NCBI GenBank assembly: GCA_002633005.1
Contig: NMRA01000305.1
Span: forward strand, 280,195-344,112
Length of the DNA: 63,918 bases
Reading direction: 5' to 3'
Source of the DNA: Phoronis australis
Taxonomy: Eukaryota > Phoronida > Phoronidae
The notes beneath the pieces were generated by a model. That model saw only the letters and a program-made list of their open reading frames with translations. It was not told the DNA's origin and searched no databases. Positions 48,632 to 61,111 of the stretch are shown here, one piece after another; position 1 is the first letter of the stretch, and each line of letters opens with the position of its first letter. The translations under genes and the position numbers were made by a program.

Positions 48632-51600
48632 CTACAAGCGTAAAATAAACAATTCAGATTAAAGTTACGCAGGATTTTTTTGTCAGTGAATTTAGCCAAA
48701 CATGTAGAAACCTATAAAATTTTAATTCTGTAAAAGTGCAAACTTTCTGAAAGTAGAAAGCCTGTAAAATTTTACTTTTGACTTCATATCAATCTGTCAT
48801 TAATTGTTTTACGCGACCATGTCTTTGACTAAAATTTAAGAAAAATGAACCGTACATTCGTGTCAAAGTAATTTCAACGACATCACCATATTTCGTATGA
48901 TACAAAATTTAATGTACAAGTTGGGGAAATCTCAAAACTGCATTTTTTCCTTCCATTTTTGATAGCCCTCATGCAAAACTGAAACATTTAATCAAAGTTT
49001 TAGAGAACAGTGCATAACCTACAGAAACCGAAAGTTTTACGAACAGGATAAGCTATTTCCGAGATGTGATGTCCTACACTTCGCCAAGTCTGGACATTTA
49101 TGTAGGGTCCTACACCGTAACCTTAACAAAGCATGAGAAAGGAAAGTTTGCAATGAGAAGCTTCCTGCTCACTAGGTGGCGTTAGTGAGACAACACTCTT
49201 ACTTGAATGTGTGAACTCAGTAAGAAATAAGAGAGCAAGTAGACAAACCAGTGTTGCTTGTCTAAGATAGACGACTGAAAGATTGGTTATCAATAGGTAA
49301 ATATTACAGATAATACACATAGTTACGCAACTTACATCACATCTCAGACATGATGTAAAACCCTCAGTATGCAAGTGAGTGAATCTTCAGGTCTCAAATG
49401 GTTGGTGCAAAATAATGGCCCCGAAGTCAAGTCAGAAATCACATGCTCCACACTATATACACTTAGTACTAAATCTCACATGCTCCACACTATATACACT
49501 TAGTACTAAATCTCACATGCTCCACACTATATACACTTAGTACTAAATCTCACATGCTCCACACTATATACACTTAGTACTAAATCTCACTGGAGCAAAA
49601 GTGTTAAGTATTTGAGAATATACGCATTAGCTAGTAACTGAAATTATTTCTATGAATCATTTTTAGACCGTCGTGTGCTCATAATTACTTTGCTAAAACC
49701 TTTTTCAGCAACTGAGTAGTGGAAGCGTCAGACCAAATTTCTGTCTATGTCATAAGTCACTTTATATGCGCTAACTGCGAAGCGATACCGAAGCTAGTTA
49801 CAGTGAAACAACACATAAGGGTGAGATAAAAGTCATATATATTATGACAAACTGAACTACAACAGATATGGATAATTACAAAAGTTATAAACATGTTGAG
49901 GTGTAAAGGTAGGTGACAATCTGCTGTACTTTATATAGAAATTGACTGAAAATTAGAAACTTGAAGAGAATTATGGACGATGACACAGTGTTGCCACAAG
50001 ACAAAGAAATCACGTGGTACAATTGAACCAATAGTGGAAGAACAAAGAGGGTCACTGACCCGAGAATCCAAACAACAGGATAATGAGGACGAAGCAGTAT
50101 AGCTTACATAAAATAATTTAGTATTTAAATAATATTTCACGAATTCACCTGACCCCAGGTGCTAAGATTCAAATGTCCAAGATAGAAAAAACCAGTATAG
50201 CAAATGTACTTGATATTTCCATATGTAAACTGTAGGAAGACCAGTCAATAGATTACAAAGCATGCTCACAGCTGTCATCATGCAGCTGTCTGCTTACTGG
50301 TAATGCCAATGTGCTTAATGGTAGTCATGGAAACGAGTAAAGGTTACAAGTAGAAAACAAATATACCTTATGGAGCTCTGTTGAACATAATAACAGAGTA
50401 AACAAAACGCGAGGTATCTAGTTGTTAGGTTATGTAAGACCATGGAAAAATGTCCAATTTTCGCCAATTTCGGAACACCTCATCTCAGAAACGGCTGATC
50501 AGGTTTTGTTGAAACTTTCAGATACAATGTTTTACGCACTGTTTTAAATTGTTCCGCTATCACATGAGGGCTATCAAAAAATAGGACATCATTGTTATGA
50601 AAAATTATTAAAGTCAAATTGAATGAAAATGAAACGATAATTCTGAAAACTGTTAACAGCATTTAAATCTTGAACATTTATATCACATGAAATTTGGTCA
50701 ATGTTATTGATCCTGTTGTTTCGCTATGAATATCATACATTCTCCTTTTCCTATATTTTCATGAAAAAGAAAGGTCATGTGGCCTAATTAGTGGCAGATT
50801 GGTATAAAGTCAAACATGGAATTCTACAAAATTTCTGCTTTCAGAAAATATACACTTTGTCTATGTCAAATTCTACAGTTTTTTGTAGACATTTAGCTGA
50901 TTGTACATCAATAAGGCCCAGCATAAGGTTAATGGCATCGATCTAAACCAAAACAAAAAGGTCAGCTTTACAGGACAATACAAGTTCAAAATTATGGATT
51001 ATAGGTCACCAGCTTGCAATATGCGCACAAGGCACAATCTCCTCTTTAGGGGTGATTATGCAACCTACAGGTCAAACTCTGAATTCATTACACGAATTTG
51101 ACTGGCTGCGTAGCTAAAATTTAACTCAGAAAATACCTGGTAACATACAACATGCAGATGACACTGTCATTGTTTCTGTTCGTGAAGAAATCTCCTAGCT
51201 CATCCATAAAGAGATGGTTCATTTAATCCGATCACCATGCACCATAGCCCCATTTTACCAAAATTGTTTGCACACTTTTTTTCAAATTCAGCTGATTTGT
51301 TGTCAACACTTTAACAGCTGTGAGACTCTTTTCGTTCCACAGGCAAGTTGCAACATGGAGAATTTGGTACAAGAGTCATTGGCCGCGGCAAGTGGAGCAA
51401 CCGACAAGTGTGTGCAAGACAGTAACACGCACAGGCCTCACGTAACTGAGCAGGCATGCTAAATGAATGACTGGCACTTAATGAACAGAAGCCACCAACC
51501 TGTATGGATTTGTCTCTTGAGCGAGCCTTCTCGTGGAACAACTGTGAACTCTCCGGGTCACACATGTCATCACATGTGCCCTGCATGACGAGGAAAGGCA

Positions 51601-54600
51601 CCTCGAAACGGTGAGCGTTCGACATGACGTGCTTCTGAGCATCCATCATCTCTACGGCAAACCTACAATTGAAGTGAAAAGCTTGTGAACAGTTTCTAGT
51701 GTAAAGTACTGTTAATAACCTTGATTGAACAACTCACAAACAGCTCATAGAGTAAAGATCTATTTGCAAATTAAAGTGAACAGCTCATGAACAGTTCATA
51801 AAGTAAAGTATTGTTCGTAAATTAAAGTCAACATCTCATGAACAGTTGTCACAGTAAGGCACTCTTAATAAATTAAAGTGAATAGCTCATGGACCTAAAG
51901 TAAAGAACTGTTCGTAAATTAAAGTGAACAACTTGTGAAAAGTTCACAGTCAGAGTTAAGTCCTAATAAAAAATTAAAAATGAACAGCTCATGAACAGTT
52001 TATAGAGTAAAGTACTGTTAATAAATTAAATTGAACAGTTCATGAACAGTTCATACAGTAAAGTACTATTCATAAATTAAAGTGATCAACTAATAAACAG
52101 TTCAATAGCCTAACAGAATAGAACACAATACCATAACAGAATGGTCACTTCAAATCGCGGTGCACGACACAGAACCCATCAACTAACAACTATCTAGCAC
52201 AACTCCAGCCTGTATGCTTCAACATTCTATTGACCGATCTCTGTCGTCTTACCTGGCTTTTATACCGTCTAAAGCCATCAGCTGATCTGTTTCATACCTG
52301 CTTACCTGCAAACAATTACGGACTGGTTGTTACTAAATAGAAACTCCTCAATAGATGGCACGTGTTGAGATTATTTAACGACATGCTCACAAAATTAAAG
52401 TCAACGCTGTTAACAATTCTAAGCAATGTCAGTTTGTTACGAGAAACATGCAACAGAGTTTCAACTCCATGCTCAGAGTTCTACAGGAAAAGCAAAATTT
52501 CATCAAAAATTCTCCAGTTTGGGACATTTTCTAAGCTTCGGGACACTGAATTTTTTAAGAAGAAATTGATTTAATTTTGAAGATTGGGACATGATGCTTT
52601 GGCATTTATAATAATACCCTAATCTCAAACATAGTGTTTTGCATCAACAGAAAAAGTCACTGACCAAACGTTTTCACGCATAGTCATAGTGTACAACATC
52701 AATGTGAATGATTATTCGTTGATCGAATTTTGAATGGCCTATATTTTTTTTTCAAAGTTTGGAACAAGCTGACCTTGAGCAAAGGATAATTTTCACTGTT
52801 CCAAACTGGAAGAGTTACCATGACAACAAACAACCACAAGGGTTCATTTCCACACTGTCGCAAACTTCATGAGGAATACAGATAAGAGTGCCACCTGGGA
52901 ATCATTAAACGGATGCTGATCTTTTTATGAATTGCATCAAAAAACATTTAATGCGTGAATTAGTTAAAAATCAAAAGTCACAAGCGTAAGGCTTTTAAAT
53001 ACTATTTGTAAAGATAGTGCCATAAAAACTGAGGTCACACTTCACCTTTGACCTGCCAGTGACATTTAACCTTTGACCTACCAACAATAAGTATTACACA
53101 ATACGTGCCACATCTCACTGTTCACAAATGCCCTTAGGACTGGGCTTACTTACAATTTCAGGGTTTCTACTAATATGCTTGTAGTCCAGATGTCCCAGAA
53201 CAAGCTGTGGGGCTACAGAGGCCACCATCCTAGCCAGTAATCGCTGGAAGAACAAGACACTACCTGTTGGAGGCATATTGAGATAGCACAAGTTCTCTAA
53301 CTATGGTAAAAATTCTTCAGTTTCGAACAAAATATGGCAGACAGACGAAATTTCATTTTGTCAAATTTCTCAACAAAAATAGCTTTTCAGGAAAATTTAA
53401 TTTTGTTTTAGCATGGTTTGTATGGCGTAGTTATTACCAAACAATTGATAAAATTTTGACCATTCGTAACAATGTGATAAGTCTCTAAAAAATAGAAATA
53501 TGGGAAATTTAATAATCATTTTCATCAAATCGAAGAATTTTTCGCCTTCCATCTTGTACATTCTGTAAAGAAACTTCACATCCTCACACAAATGCAAACC
53601 TCAATCACAGCATTTTTATCATGAAAATTGCTCCAAACCTAGTACACCCGACTAGCCCCTAACCAAATGAAAAAAAACAAGAATTAAAAATCTGGTACCA
53701 GTCACTTACAGGGGTGCCACATTTTGAGGAGCTGTTTTCACCGCAGAATAACATTAAACTGATCGTATAAATCTTACTTAGTTATTAGTAAATAAGTATA
53801 TGTTAAAACAACCCAGTCTACATATGTTCTGTTTTAAGAAGTTCAATCTCAGTAATTAGCCTGATTGTCCCTTGCAGACAGCGCCCCCTAAGAGCGAAAT
53901 TTTAATCTAAACATTCTTGCTTCAATCAGGGCTCGTTCTCCTGCAAGACAACACTTATTTCACACAAAAATAACTGCACAAATTGTTAGTTACAAAAAAG
54001 AGACTATTTTACAGCAAATAATGGAAAATTTGCCAGAAAAGTTGTTTAATCTATGACATCTACACAGTACAAAGGATGTTAGTAATGGACTTGAAATTTT
54101 CTTAACCTTCATTTTTATGGAGAAATTTGCCAAAAGAAAATTTAACATGTTGGCCTTGTTGCGTGCTAGAGAAGTGAAGAATACATTCAGGAGTTTGGTA
54201 TTCAAAATCCTTAGGGGTAATAAAACAATTATCTTCTTGTCCAGGCCACAGATCCTTTGTTAAGCTGTGATTATTTATGAAGGCCAACTGGAACAGTTTT
54301 TTTTGTCTAAGTACAACATATAAAAAGAAATACTATCACTGGCCTTGAATGTCAATTTCAAAATGCCTACTGCGTGCGAACAACACCCATGCCGTGAATA
54401 ATTTGCTTACAAGGAACACGCATTTCTAAAAATATGCGGGAATTTTCACCAGTGGTCATTCAACCGTGTTGTGACGCAGTTTTGATGACCGCATTGTCTA
54501 GAGCGAGCAAGACCCAGTTAAGACTAAATAAACGGACCATAAACTGTATAGTACACAGCTCTGCCTGTACATACTGGCGAATTTTCAAATTGCATTAACC

Positions 54601-57600
54601 AATAATTTTCGTTAAAAATAAATGTTACAGTGGTATTCAGCAAGCAAAAACAACACAGTTCGAATTTCGAATTTTAAATGTCCGTGAACTAATACGCTAA
54701 AATCTACAAAAACTGATTACTGGTTGATTCCGAAGATAAACGACCATGCGTACTAATATACTTGGAAGAATTACAAACACTTATCATGATTAACAATATT
54801 TTTAGTATACAACTGAAACTACACAGAAACAACACACGACAGTGGTGGATCCAGGATTTTGAATTAGGGGGGGGCAGGGCAGAGTATTAGCCAGGATTTT
54901 GAGTTGGGAGAGCCAGGTCAGAGTATTAGCCAGGATTTTGTCCGTCAGACATTCGCACCACTGTATTGCAAAATGGAATCTAGGAAAATTTTAGAAGGGC
55001 ATGGCCCCCTTGTCCCCCCCCCNCCCCCCTTAAATTCACAAAGACCAAATTAAGTGTCAATAGCCGGACTTATCGCCCAGTCATGTCGAAGTTATCAGTA
55101 GAGGTAGCGGCAACAATATATAACCAACAGACTCGCCAAAGTTGTTCTTTGTTCATTGTAGCGTAACCAATATGCTCTCAACAAATGGATATAAATAAAT
55201 AAAAGGAAACAATTTTCAGTTAGCCTCGAACCCACTACTCAATATTCGTTTGAGAGCACGAGAGTGAACTGCATCGTTTGTTGTCATAGCGATAATTTCG
55301 ATATCGCTGTTAAGTGGCAAAGGTAAGCGAAGTGAACCGCAATTCCCCAAATGGGAAAGCGACCCGAGGGCGAAGGGAATCTAAGGGTGACTAGTGTAAG
55401 CCAGAAATTCTCCATACGCCCATGACTTACAACTTTGCGCAAAATCCCAAGCCACTATGCAGAACAGTTACCTTCTCCAAGACCGAAATGTACCGTATAT
55501 TGCATGAGTAGCATGTTGTCTCTAGATTACGATACGGAAATTATGATACAGATAAATTTAACATAGCCGTTCCGGCAATTGTGATTTACGTTTTAATTGG
55601 TTCACACGCAGGCTGTCATTCAGTGCCACCAGTTGCTGGCTATAAAAATCAAGTCTCCTTCAGAGACTCAACCGAGTTCCCCATATCCTCTGCACGTTCG
55701 TGTTTTTGTTTACGCAGAAACGTTAAATTTTTCTACTACTTTATCTTATTATGAGCTTCTTTTTACTTTCGGCATTTTTCTGTTGACCTTAGTGCTTAAA
55801 TCAGGGACATTGCACCCAAAGGTCCTTGTTTATTTTAATAAATATTGAAAATTCAATGCAGAGCTTTCTCTCGGTGTTTATCAAAGCTAAAAACTAAAAC
55901 AACATTAGAATAGACAATTAGTGTTTGTACAAGTCCAAAAATGAGGTCAAAAGTTAATGAACAAAGTTGAATCCCTATTGGAACTATTTCACAATCACTT
56001 TTTGAACAAAATTTGGGCACATTATATCCAACCATTACCTTAAGGAACGCAGTTGAGTCCCTCCCTATTTGGTACTGAACAATCACAAATCAAATTATGT
56101 TCGAAAAGCAAATACAACGCATTGCCTGACGAAGATTTTCCCGAAAGAGAGCAGCTCACATGTTAACATTCAGTGTTAAGCTGTCTAGTACGATAACAGT
56201 AAATACCACCAAACAGGCTATCTCAATACACACAAAGTCAGTTCGGCCAATCAGACGACTCACCTTGCATGTACCTCCCACTTTGGGGTTGGTTGTTAAC
56301 GCTGGTGCTATAAGGACAACACCAGTGAACAGTTCCACTCTCACTTGAGCTGCCATGGTTGACACTAACCCTCCCTGAAAATACAGGGCATAGTCTCGGT
56401 AAAATACTGTGGTGTGAAATAAAATCAATTATCGGCCAAGTTGCACACCTGTCCCGTACCAGGGGACGCGAACCCAGGACCTTCTGCTAACCGTGCAGAT
56501 GCTCTTACCACTCAAGCCATGGTCAAACACAGAAACCAATCAGCATACGTTCTCACGAATTTATGGGCAGGATGCCAACTGCTAAGTCTGATTGTATTTC
56601 TTTCTTTGACCGCTGGTCCGATGGCTCAGTGGTTAGAGCGTCTGCATGGTTAGCATGGTCCTGGCCGGGTTGGAATCAATATCAGGGGGAGAAATCTTTT
56701 CAGATTTATGTTCATTAGGACATGTGATGTGGCCAACAGATGGCGTGCAGACTACACTTAAAATGTTTGTGACATTATAATTGGGCTTACCACACAAGTC
56801 CTAAGACCTGCATATAAATAGTAAGTCTGGTTGAACTATGTCATTTGTCTTGTTTAGGACATGACATTCTCGACAAGTGCCGTGAAATTTTGTTTTCTCA
56901 AATTTCTTAACATAACATCACTAATGAGAAAATTCTACTTCATTCATTCACATTTGACAAATCTTGAACATCTGCAAAAATGCGATAGCTTTCTGAAAAA
57001 TTGTAAAACATCAATTTCAGTAATAGCTTTCCTTAAATTCAACAAGTCGTGTGTTCCGTAGAGGCAAGAACCTTGTGAAAATGCAAGAACACGCAAGACT
57101 TTGTGAGATATTTCCGCATATTATATGCAAATTATGTGATCACACTAGCACCCTTGGCGAGATTCTTACATCTACGGAACACTACCCAGATGTAAGGCAA
57201 ATCTGTGTAGGAACAAGGATGACTAACCATTGAGTGTCCAACTAAGAAGATGGGTAGTCCTGGGTATTCTTTCTTCATCAGGTCAGTGTGTAGTAGTACA
57301 TCTCTAGCGAAGACGGAGAAGTCATCAATATGGACACGATCACCCTGTGATTGACCGTGGCCCACTGGGACAAAACAACAACAGCGGTGAAGCAGGGGAG
57401 ATAATGCAGGAGACAGGGTCAACTACATTGAGAAATTATACAACCTTCACTCGGGGTGGAGAAAAGGAGTGCTGATGAGGTGAAGGGTTACAGGCCACAA
57501 AGCCACACAACAGTAACATAAGCAAAAAGACAACATTCACTGAAATAATTAAAGCAGGGTTTGTTTTTACAAGAAAAGCTGAGCTCTAATAGAAGGTCCG

Positions 57601-60600
57601 AAATTTTTGATCGGTTTGTCATTTCGTAAATTATCCACCCTTTTAGAAAGCTAGTATGATGAAAACCCCATGACTAAAAGAAATTAATCCATTTGCTGGT
57701 AGCTTTTGTGAAGATATCACTCTTCGGTAGATTTTCCCATGAACAATCCCTAATTTGTAAGGACTTTAAATTTGCAGGCTTACACATATAATGCAAATTA
57801 CGTAAAGCATGAACCCTCTGAGCGGATTAAAGAAATTCGGAAAATTTAGAAATAACCTCAACAAGAGCTCTTTTGTGCATACAACAAATGGTCATGAACA
57901 AGTTACATGCTTGAGCAACATATGTGCCCCCATGATTGTCTATGAGAAATTGGGTGTACCCCCGGAATAGAAGATGAGGGTTAGGTAAGCTCAGGGTCTC
58001 TAATAAAGGCTGAGTTGTGACATAACACATTCCATTTGCTTGGTCAACTACCACAAGTCAGTAAAATACTTTAGCTTGTCCTTATTTTGGCTTAATTATT
58101 CAGGGTTCTGACATGGTGCTAATCTGTGGGTCAAGTTTTCAGTACTTAACTTAATGGGCAGCGAAAAGGTTCAAAATAGATAATTCTGTCAAAGGAACTA
58201 GTTAGTTTTCAAACAGACTAGTTATTTGGTTCAGTTTTGGCAAACAGACAGGTTATCTAGTTAAACTTTGACAAACAGACAGGTTATTTAGCGGGGATCC
58301 AGTCCGTCATTGAGACTCCGTGACGTCATTCGTTTTCAAGTGGCGCCCTCTTTTCGTTTGCCGTGCTTGTCTTGTTCGTTTAACAGCTGACTTGTCTGTT
58401 CCACAGCTGACTTAATTATTTGAAAGTTGAGCCTACCAGGTTACTTGTCTGTTTGGTAACCTACTTAATAATCACTTGCCAACTTACATGTTTGTTCAAC
58501 AGGCACTTGTTTATCCCACAGAATCTGCAAAGTTGTCTTGTCTGTTTGGAAAACTATAGCATTCTTGACTTGTTCATTTGAGGAGAACCACTTGTCTGTT
58601 TAGTAAATTACTTGTCTGTTTGACAAACAAATTTTGTTTATTTGGCAGTGTTGTCTATTTTGAACCTTTTGGCTGTCCATACTTAACCTCCTTTCAGATA
58701 ATCACTGAAACAACTATAGTTTCACTTTCACCTGCTCAACATAACACTATAATGGCACTTTTACACCAAAAGAATAAAAATTAAATTCCATCACAACATT
58801 ATTTCAATCAATCTATTGCCTTAGAATGCAGACCAAACTCATGCATAGGGTTCAGGATATAAACTGAAACATGGCTCTGAGCTTTTCAAACATGGACCTC
58901 AAGATATCCAAACATGGTGCATGGTGTACAACACCTGTCAGTACATGTTGAGAAAAACAAACCTGGCTTTCTGATTAACATAAAATATGAAACACAACTG
59001 ATATTACAATAACGCATCCCTTTCTAACAGCTGCCATTGAAAGTTTCACCGTACCCTTCTAGTTAGAATTTCGTACGAACATCTAATACCGTAAAATCTT
59101 ACCACTTTAGTTCACAATATGGTGGACAAGCGCATTTTTTCATATTTTCGTCAACGATAACTATAGCACAAAATGAAGGCTTTTTTAAATGTCCATTTTA
59201 ACTTGTATCTATCATAGCACAGTAGCTACCCCAGCAGCCAGCTAGCAGCATGAAGACCAACATCTCAGCCAGCTAGCAGCATGAAGACCAACATCTATAT
59301 ACCGGTAGTTAATACACAGTTTTCACCAGGGCTAATACCACAGCTGCCATCAGACAATTTACCGAGAAACTGTAGGTGTTCACAAGCCTTTGAAAAATGA
59401 AAAAGGTCAATTTCGGCAATTATTTCTGTACGAAATTTAGAAGATTTTACCAAACTTTCCTACGTCAGTACCATTGGCTTTGGAAAGTTGATCGTGAACA
59501 AGTTTGCTAATTGCGCAATGATAATCAGTTTGCTACTGAACCTGTGGCCAAGAACTGGTGCTATCTCTTATTCAGGTAATAAACGGTGTAATTAATCTAT
59601 TCATAGCATGCAGGTCCATATCTCCTACTAATTGGGGATCCAGCATTCTACCTGCATTTCGAACAACGTAAAGTCACCCTTGGCACATCGGCTCTTGGAA
59701 TAGTTTTCTGTTGCCAGCACATTTATTATGACAGTCACTAAATGTACAAAATTCACACCAAGCTTTTGATTGGTTCATTAACTATAGGTCCATGTCATCT
59801 CAACAGGGTTTTGCTTGAGAAAGTCGTGCGGCCAAACTCCCATAACAGGACAGCCGAGGGAAAATGCGCGGCCATGCAAGATAAAATATAAAATAGTAAA
59901 ACTAGTAAAAATAAAACGACAAGCGTCGGTACTAAAATATTAAAATATTACCCACAATATTGTTCATGCTGTCTACTATATACCACCATGCGGTCTCCTG
60001 TGCAATTTTATTTATATCCATCTGCATGTATTCGGCAGTCAGTATCATACCCTTGACAAAGAGTGCATCGCTCAAAACGTGGGAATATTTCAAAATATTT
60101 TAGTACCAACGCTCGTTTTATTATTACTAGTTTAATTATTTTATATTTAAAGATAAAATATAGAGATCGATATCGACATATAACGAAAAACGCAATAACT
60201 GAAGAGGATCCAAACGGATATGGAAAGATAAAATTAACAGTAAAGAAAAAATGAACACTCATCTTTTTTGCTCACCTGTTCCTGATTTTCGGGTTTTTCA
60301 AATGTAACGCACTAGGCAGTATCCCTGATACATACAGTTGCTGTTAGCCCAGGATATACAAACATGATTATCTCCCCTTAAATGCAGGCATCCTTTTGAC
60401 TATCGTGCATTTAACCATATACAGACAACAGGATGCTACCCTATGGTAATTACGCCTATTAACAGTGCCCGAACCACAGTTGGTACTTCACATAGCCTTT
60501 TGCGAACAGTACATACCAAGGATTTTAATCTCAAACATACCATGATCATGGCCAAAGCAGTGGAAGCCCAGTTCAGTAAGAGGTTCCGCGATGACATCAT

Positions 60601-60647
60601 AGACCAAGATATGCTCTGCATAGCCATGCACAAGCTGCACCAGAGCG
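48515..60647 (-). CDS. MGLL: Monoglyceride lipase-like alpha/beta hydrolase (N-terminus not found)
   Basis: MGLL family enzymes hydrolyse monoacylglycerols, including 2-arachidonoylglycerol, at membranes. Exons in gene order: 60647-60541, 57364-57228, 56374-56264, 53243-53154, 52305-52253, 51662-51500, 48631-48515; 778 nt, about 258 codons plus stop, phases consistent. LVHGYAEH supplies the oxyanion [16 protein letters not shown] is typical, and GHSM/GG (split by an intron) holds the nucleophile Ser. [10 protein letters not shown] is the acid Asp region (human DRLCD), and [13 protein letters not shown] carries the catalytic His. All three triad positions are present. About 40 N-terminal residues (the family's NADG...W region) are missing; they may lie in 60648-63918 unrecognised or beyond the window. 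[15 protein letters not shown] differs from the vertebrate HGAGEHSGRY, so this may be a divergent paralogue. Confidence 0.9.
49441..49588 (+). repeat. 37 bp tandem repeat, four near-identical units
   Basis: Units begin ACATGCTCCACACTATATAC and contain ACTTAGTACTAAATCTC. Four copies without spacers in the last MGLL intron; very recent expansion. Confidence 0.95.
51500..51662 (-). CDS. MGLL: MGLL-like exon f (acid residue)
   Basis: Acceptor ATTGTAG, donor GTTGGT. Encodes [20 protein letters not shown] then [15 protein letters not shown]. Confidence 0.93.
51675..52115 (+). repeat. About 60 bp degenerate minisatellite, about seven units
   Basis: Recurring GTGAACAGCTCATGAACAG, TTCATAGAGTAAAGTACTGT and TAATAAATTAAA, decayed by substitutions and small deletions. 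Fills most of the MGLL intron between exons e and f. Confidence 0.88.
52253..52305 (-). CDS. MGLL: MGLL-like exon e
   Basis: 53 bases; acceptor TTTGCAG, donor GTAAGA. Encodes [17 protein letters not shown]. Confidence 0.88.
53154..53243 (-). CDS. MGLL: MGLL-like exon d (lid region)
   Basis: Acceptor TTCTTCCAG, donor GTAAGT; 90 bases, phase 0. Encodes [20 protein letters not shown] and ISRNPEI, equivalent to the lid and SRNK segment. Confidence 0.9.
53280..56263 (-). other. Large MGLL intron between exons c and d
   Basis: Holds AT-rich low-complexity sequence, fragments of the dispersed repeat also seen at 25510-25730, and the MITE-like block at 54843-55033. No coding exon recognised. Confidence 0.5.
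54843..55033 (+). mobile_element. MITE family 2-like, rearranged copy
   Basis: GTGGTGGATCCAGGATTTTG followed by a G run, an internal repeat of GTCAGAGTATTAGCCAGGAT, and a C run (with one N at 55023) at the right. The C/G runs probably caused the uncertain base. Confidence 0.5.
56264..56374 (-). CDS. MGLL: MGLL-like exon c
   Basis: Acceptor TTTTCAG, donor GTGAGT; 111 bases, phase 0. Encodes [10 protein letters not shown] and [19 protein letters not shown]. Confidence 0.93.
56440..56530 (-). mobile_element. SINE family 2 head fragment
   Basis: Minus strand: TGGCTTGAGTGGTAAGAGC (A box), GCACGGTTAGCAGAAGGTCC and GGGTTCGCGTCCCC (B box). No family tail seen. Confidence 0.7.
56604..56752 (+). mobile_element. 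tRNA-derived SINE family 2, copy 2
   Basis: GATGGCTCAGTGGTTAGAGC is a near-perfect A box; GGGTTGGAATCAA is a worn B box; the tail is TTCATTAGGACATGTGATGT then GGCCAACAGATGGCGTGCAG. Lies in an MGLL intron. Confidence 0.8.
57228..57364 (-). CDS. MGLL: MGLL-like exon b
   Basis: Acceptor TTTGTCCCAG, donor GTTAGT. Encodes [34 protein letters not shown]; the nucleophile Ser is near its 3' end. Confidence 0.93.
58142..58686 (+). mobile_element. Foldback element with direct/inverted CAAACAGACA arrays
   Basis: About 545 bp. Left end AGTACTTAACTTAATGGGCA then GCGAAAAGGTTCAAAATAGA; right end TCTATTTTGAACCTTTTGGC then TGTCCATACTTAAC, its inverted complement. The left arm repeats CAAACAGACAGGTTAT, the right arm repeats ACTTGTCTGTTTG, and the centre is a short GC-richer block (58295-58370). 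No coding frame. Lies in an MGLL intron. Confidence 0.82.
59236..59297 (+). repeat. Exact 31 bp tandem duplication
   Basis: CAGCCAGCTAGCAGCATGAA followed by GACCAACATCT occurs twice head to tail without a mismatch. Confidence 0.97.
60541..60647 (-). CDS. MGLL: MGLL-like exon a (oxyanion HG)
   Basis: Acceptor TTTTTGCAG, donor GTATGT. Encodes [18 protein letters not shown] and [11 protein letters not shown]. It begins with the third base of a codon, so at least one upstream coding exon exists. Confidence 0.9.
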
Positions 60648-60704
60648 CTGCAAAAATATTGAACAATGATATAAGAATTATTAATCTTCATACAAGTCAT
60701 ATAT

Positions 60705-60830
60705 TGGTCACATCACGTGACCTAAACGTCTGAACAGATTTGTGTTCCGACTGGGGTCATTCATACCCTGGACATGCAGTCTGTTAACCGCACAAATGCT
60801 GAGTTAGTCCACAGAGCTATTGTGACCCCC
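60705..60830 (-). mobile_element. SINE family 2, diverged copy
   Basis: Minus strand: head GTGCGGTTAACAGACTGC and tail TTCAGACGTTTAGGTCACGT then GATGTGACCAATAT, parallel to the family 2 tail. Directly upstream of an MGLL coding exon. Confidence 0.55.
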
Positions 60831-60979
60831 AGTCGATTGCTGAAATACAGACTTAATACTAGGAACCACAGACCTACTAAGATATCAGCATGTTGATATC
60901 ATATCAGCATAGAATTATCGACTTCATACAACATGCCAAATGACCTGAGTCTGGATTTCTGTAATCAACCAGTGGTCCC

Positions 60980-61105
60980 TATAGCTCACAGCTGGACTAG
61001 AGACTACATGGTTAGCAGACAGTCACTGCTTCAAATCCTGGTCAGCACACAGATCTTTCAAGAACTAAATTTGGCACATCGACAACACGTGACCAACATA
61101 TGGCA
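60980..61105 (+). mobile_element. SINE family 2-like, diverged copy
   Basis: ATAGCTCACAGCTGGACTAG, CATGGTTAGCAGACAG and TGCTTCAAATCCTGG resemble A and B boxes; ends with ACACGTGACCAACATATGG, similar to the family tail. Confidence 0.5.
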
Positions 61106-61111
61106 CATAAG

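Noticed and set aside
49441-49588. CRISPR-like array
   Set aside because: Units are contiguous with no unique spacers, and the genome is animal.
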